Below are positions 61,759 to 64,000 of a stretch of DNA of 64,000 nt, in pieces. The translations under genes and the position numbers were made by a program. Position 1 is the first letter of the stretch; each line of letters starts with the position of its first letter. Origin of the DNA: Reichenbachiella ulvae (GTDB lineage: Bacteria; Bacteroidota; Bacteroidia; Cytophagales; Cyclobacteriaceae); contig NZ_JAOYOD010000001.1 in assembly GCF_025833875.1 (NCBI RefSeq), positions 1,426,001 through 1,490,000 on the forward strand, written 5' to 3'. A model generated the notes under the pieces. The model searched no databases and was not told where the DNA came from. It saw nothing but the letters and a program-made list of their open reading frames with translations.

Positions 61759-63093
61759 TTAGCTTAACAATGACTGAATGGCTTTTTCAGCTTTGTCAAA
61801 ATCAAAACCCGCCAAAACATGCTTTAATTTAGCCTCTATTTGATCATTAGCCGGATCACCAATACTACCCAGGTGTGTATGATTCACTTCTTTAGAGAGC
61901 TTATCAGAACCTTCCTGTATAGCTTTCCCTACTTGTATGTAAGCATCACGAAACGGCACTCCTTGCAAAACCAGTCGGTTCACTTCTTCGACACTGAATA
62001 GGTCCTTGTATTTTTCATCCTCTATGATTCCGTCCTTCACTTTGATATTCTTCATAGCAAAGATCGCAATCTCCAGCGTGGACTTCAATTCATAAAAAGC
62101 GGGCAAAAAAGTCTCTTTTATCGTCTGCATGTCTCTATGATAGCCAGACGGCAAATTAGTCGTGATCAAACTAATCTCTGTAGAGAGTGACTGCAGCTTG
62201 TTCATTTTCGCACGTATCAGTTCGAAAACGTCCGGATTCTTCTTATGCGGCATGATACTGGATCCGGTTGTCATCTCAGCTGGCAACTCCAGGAAACCAA
62301 AATTCTGAGAGTTGTAAAGACAGATATCCATACTCATTCTGGACAGAGTCGCAGCAATGCTATTCATGGCGAAAGACACCGTCTTTTCTACTTTACCACG
62401 GCTCATTTGCGCATACACTACATTATAGCTCAGGTCATCAAAACCTAAGAGCTCAGTGGTCATTTTTCTATCCAGAGGAAATGAAGAACCATAACCTGCT
62501 CCTGAACCTAAGGGGTTTTGATTGGTTACTTTATAAGCCGCTTGAAGTAAATGAAGATCATCTGTCAAACTCTCCGCATAGGCCCCAAACCACAAACCAA
62601 AGGATGAAGGCATGGCCACCTGTAAATGCGTATACCCTGGGATTAATATGTCTTTGTGCTTTTTGCTCAGATCGTTCAGAGAAGTAAACAATTCAGAGAC
62701 TAACTCGGCGATAGTTTTGATTTCATCACGGATAAAAAGGCGAAGGTCAACAAGCACCTGATCATTTCTCGATCTACCACTATGAATCTTCTTCCCTGTA
62801 TCTCCCAGCTTTCGGGTTAGCATCAGCTCCACTTGCGAGTGAACATCCTCGATCCCATCCTCAATCACAAAACCGCCAGCATCTACAACCTTTAGAATCT
62901 CTTTCAACTCTCTCAACACATCACTGAGTTCATCTGAGCTAAGCAAACCAATGCTTTCCAGCATAGTCGTATGAGCCATAGAACCATAAACATCAAACTT
63001 GGCAAGCAGCAAATCAAGTTCTCGATCTCTACCTACGGTATAGTTTTCTATGTCTTTAGATACTTCCGTGTTTCCTTTATCCCAGAGTTTCAT
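61759..63093 (-). CDS. argH: Argininosuccinate lyase
   Basis: A 444-residue fumarase/aspartase-fold enzyme that splits argininosuccinate into arginine and fumarate, the last step of arginine synthesis. The signature GSSIMPHKKNPDVFEL, with catalytic Ser, lies near 280. EDVHSQVELMLTRKLGDTGK and KIHSGRSRNDQVLVDLRLFI near 82-112 hold substrate and active-site residues, and GYTHLQVAMPSSFGLW the catalytic His/Thr region. Normal length. It follows the deacetylase gene by 41 bases, forming an arginine-biosynthesis pair. Confidence 0.96.
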   Translation of the reverse strand: MKLWDKGNTEVSKDIENYTVGRDRELDLLLAKFDVYGSMAHTTMLESIGLLSSDELSDVLRELKEILKVVDAGGFVIEDGIEDVHSQVELMLTRKLGDTGKKIHSGRSRNDQVLVDLRLFIRDEIKTIAELVSELFTSLNDLSKKHKDILIPGYTHLQVAMPSSFGLWFGAYAESLTDDLHLLQAAYKVTNQNPLGSGAGYGSSFPLDRKMTTELLGFDDLSYNVVYAQMSRGKVEKTVSFAMNSIAATLSRMSMDICLYNSQNFGFLELPAEMTTGSSIMPHKKNPDVFELIRAKMNKLQSLSTEISLITTNLPSGYHRDMQTIKETFLPAFYELKSTLEIAIFAMKNIKVKDGIIEDEKYKDLFSVEEVNRLVLQGVPFRDAYIQVGKAIQEGSDKLSKEVNHTHLGSIGDPANDQIEAKLKHVLAGFDFDKAEKAIQSLLS

Positions 63094-63134
63094 ATTTGCT
63101 TGCTTTTGGCCTCTAGCACATGGCTATTGGCATT

Positions 63135-64000
63135 TCATTTAATTCCCAAGCCATCAAGCAGCTTGATGTACAATTCTATTCCTTTTTCTATCTCATCTAC
63201 ATAGATGAACTCGTCTGCCGTGTGTGATCGTGCCGAATCTCCAGGACCAATTTTGATCGAGGTATAAGGCATCAAGGCCTGATCGGACAAAGTAGGCGAA
63301 CCATACTTCTTCATTCCGAGACTCTCACCACGTTTGACTATCGGATGATCGGGTGAAATCCCCGAAGAATTCAATCGTAATGAACGGGGTTTAACCTCTA
63401 CATCCAATTCCTTTTGTAAGATATCTACCACTTCCTGATTGCTGTAGGCATCCGTCGTTCGCACATCTATCACGAACTTGCAAGAATCAGGCACTACATT
63501 GTGCTGGGTTCCCGACTCGATCAGCGTGACAGTCTTTTTGATGGGACCAAACACCTCTGACTCCTTGAATTCCAGCTTTCGGAGTTTTTCTATTTCATCC
63601 AGTGCCTTATATATGGCATTCACTCCTTCTTCTCTGGCTGCATGTCCACTGACCCCTTTAGCCTCACAGTCGATTACAATCAACCCTTTTTCTGCAATTG
63701 CCATATCCATCAGCGTGGGCTCACCCACTATAGCCAAATCCACCTTTCCTAATTCTGGAATCAAGGAAGCTATACCATTGGCACCAGAGACTTCTTCTTC
63801 AGCTGTGGCCGCCAAAATCAAATTGAACGGCAAATTCTCCTGATCATAAAAATGAACAAAGGCCATAATCAGAGAAACCAATGGACCTCCCGCATCATTA
63901 CTACCGAGCCCATGCAATCGCCCTTCGATGATTTGAGCCTTGAATGGGTCCAGAGTATAAGTAGAGGCCGGCTTGACCGTGTCTATATGCGAATTGAGTA
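63135..64000 (-). CDS. M20-family deacetylase (ArgE-like), 5' end outside the window
   Basis: At least 288 codons, with no start inside the window; the frame is open to base 64000. Zinc-site motifs are NSHIDTVKPA at the left edge, RLHGLGSNDAGGPLVSLIMA, and ATAEEEVSGANGI with the general-base and metal Glu pair. The dimerisation domain includes DCEAKGVSGHAAREEGVNAI. DSARSHTADEFIYVDEIEKG near the end holds the last His. Next to argH it should remove the acetyl (or succinyl) group in arginine synthesis. In Bacteroidetes the substrate may be N-acetylcitrulline rather than N-acetylornithine (family knowledge, not visible here). Confidence 0.88.
   Translation of the reverse strand, partial: LNSHIDTVKPASTYTLDPFKAQIIEGRLHGLGSNDAGGPLVSLIMAFVHFYDQENLPFNLILAATAEEEVSGANGIASLIPELGKVDLAIVGEPTLMDMAIAEKGLIVIDCEAKGVSGHAAREEGVNAIYKALDEIEKLRKLEFKESEVFGPIKKTVTLIESGTQHNVVPDSCKFVIDVRTTDAYSNQEVVDILQKELDVEVKPRSLRLNSSGISPDHPIVKRGESLGMKKYGSPTLSDQALMPYTSIKIGPGDSARSHTADEFIYVDEIEKGIELYIKLLDGLGIK

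Noticed and set aside
1..64000. tRNA, rRNA and prophage genes
   Set aside because: None seen by eye on either strand; a covariance-model scan would be needed to exclude a tRNA fully.

Overview
The window looks like chromosomal DNA of a marine-type Bacteroidetes, probably order Cytophagales. The evidence is the gene content: a TonB-dependent receptor carrying an STN domain and a carboxypeptidase-like domain, with a FecI-type ECF sigma factor, a FecR anti-sigma factor and a DUF4249 lipoprotein beside it; DUF4136, DUF6090 and DUF302 proteins; many SPII lipoproteins; and weak or absent Shine-Dalgarno signals with several likely GTG/TTG starts. I found no rRNA, tRNA, CRISPR array, prophage or intact insertion sequence.

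Layout. 0-7 kb: an ECF sigma factor with a membrane partner, then a compact minus-strand run exbB-exbD-tonB-folC-trmB, preceded by an acidic SPOR-domain membrane protein. 7-15 kb: a FecI/FecR/TonB-receptor/DUF4249 uptake locus, an FtsX-type permease, and a NamZ-like (DUF1343) gene broken by a one-base frameshift. 15-38 kb: envelope and housekeeping genes (rhodanese, DUF4136, beta-barrel, MsbA-like ABC exporter, M1 aminopeptidase, a duplicated secreted protein of which one copy has an in-frame stop, a giant TPR protein with a beta-barrel partner, holA, a Prc/Tsp protease, a class III aminotransferase, an aspartic protease with PDZ, an M23 peptidase, an FAH-family enzyme, and a histidine kinase/response regulator pair).

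38.4-46.1 kb is the accessory part. Small, mostly secreted or membrane-bound genes of unknown function all lie on the minus strand. They are separated by four copies of a 250-380 bp repeat (called R here), one fragment of R, and three other imperfect-palindrome elements (B, C, D). In the transcribed direction the elements begin at or just after a stop codon with an AAC-type core (TAACAA or similar) and finish, a little before the next start codon, with a GTT-type core, often GTTA. This is the layout of integron gene cassettes bounded by attC sites. No integrase is visible, so the region resembles a cluster of attC sites lacking an integrase, or an independent Bacteroidetes cassette-like system. 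This is the most interesting part of the window.

46-64 kb: an MDR oxidoreductase, an NHL-repeat lipoprotein, a PAS histidine kinase, and a fermentative module of pyruvate formate-lyase, its activase and a divergent OFA-family (oxalate/formate) transporter. Next come a 4HBT thioesterase, a DinB protein, a gamma carbonic anhydrase, a PNPOx-like flavoprotein divergent from a MocR-type regulator with a plausible operator between them, a FIST sensor overlapping a histidine kinase, a CBS protein, and argH followed by an argE-like deacetylase that runs off the end. Four intergenic sites carry degenerate period-7 repeats (TCTNNNN or ACTTTCA units), and one carries a composite palindrome of REP type.
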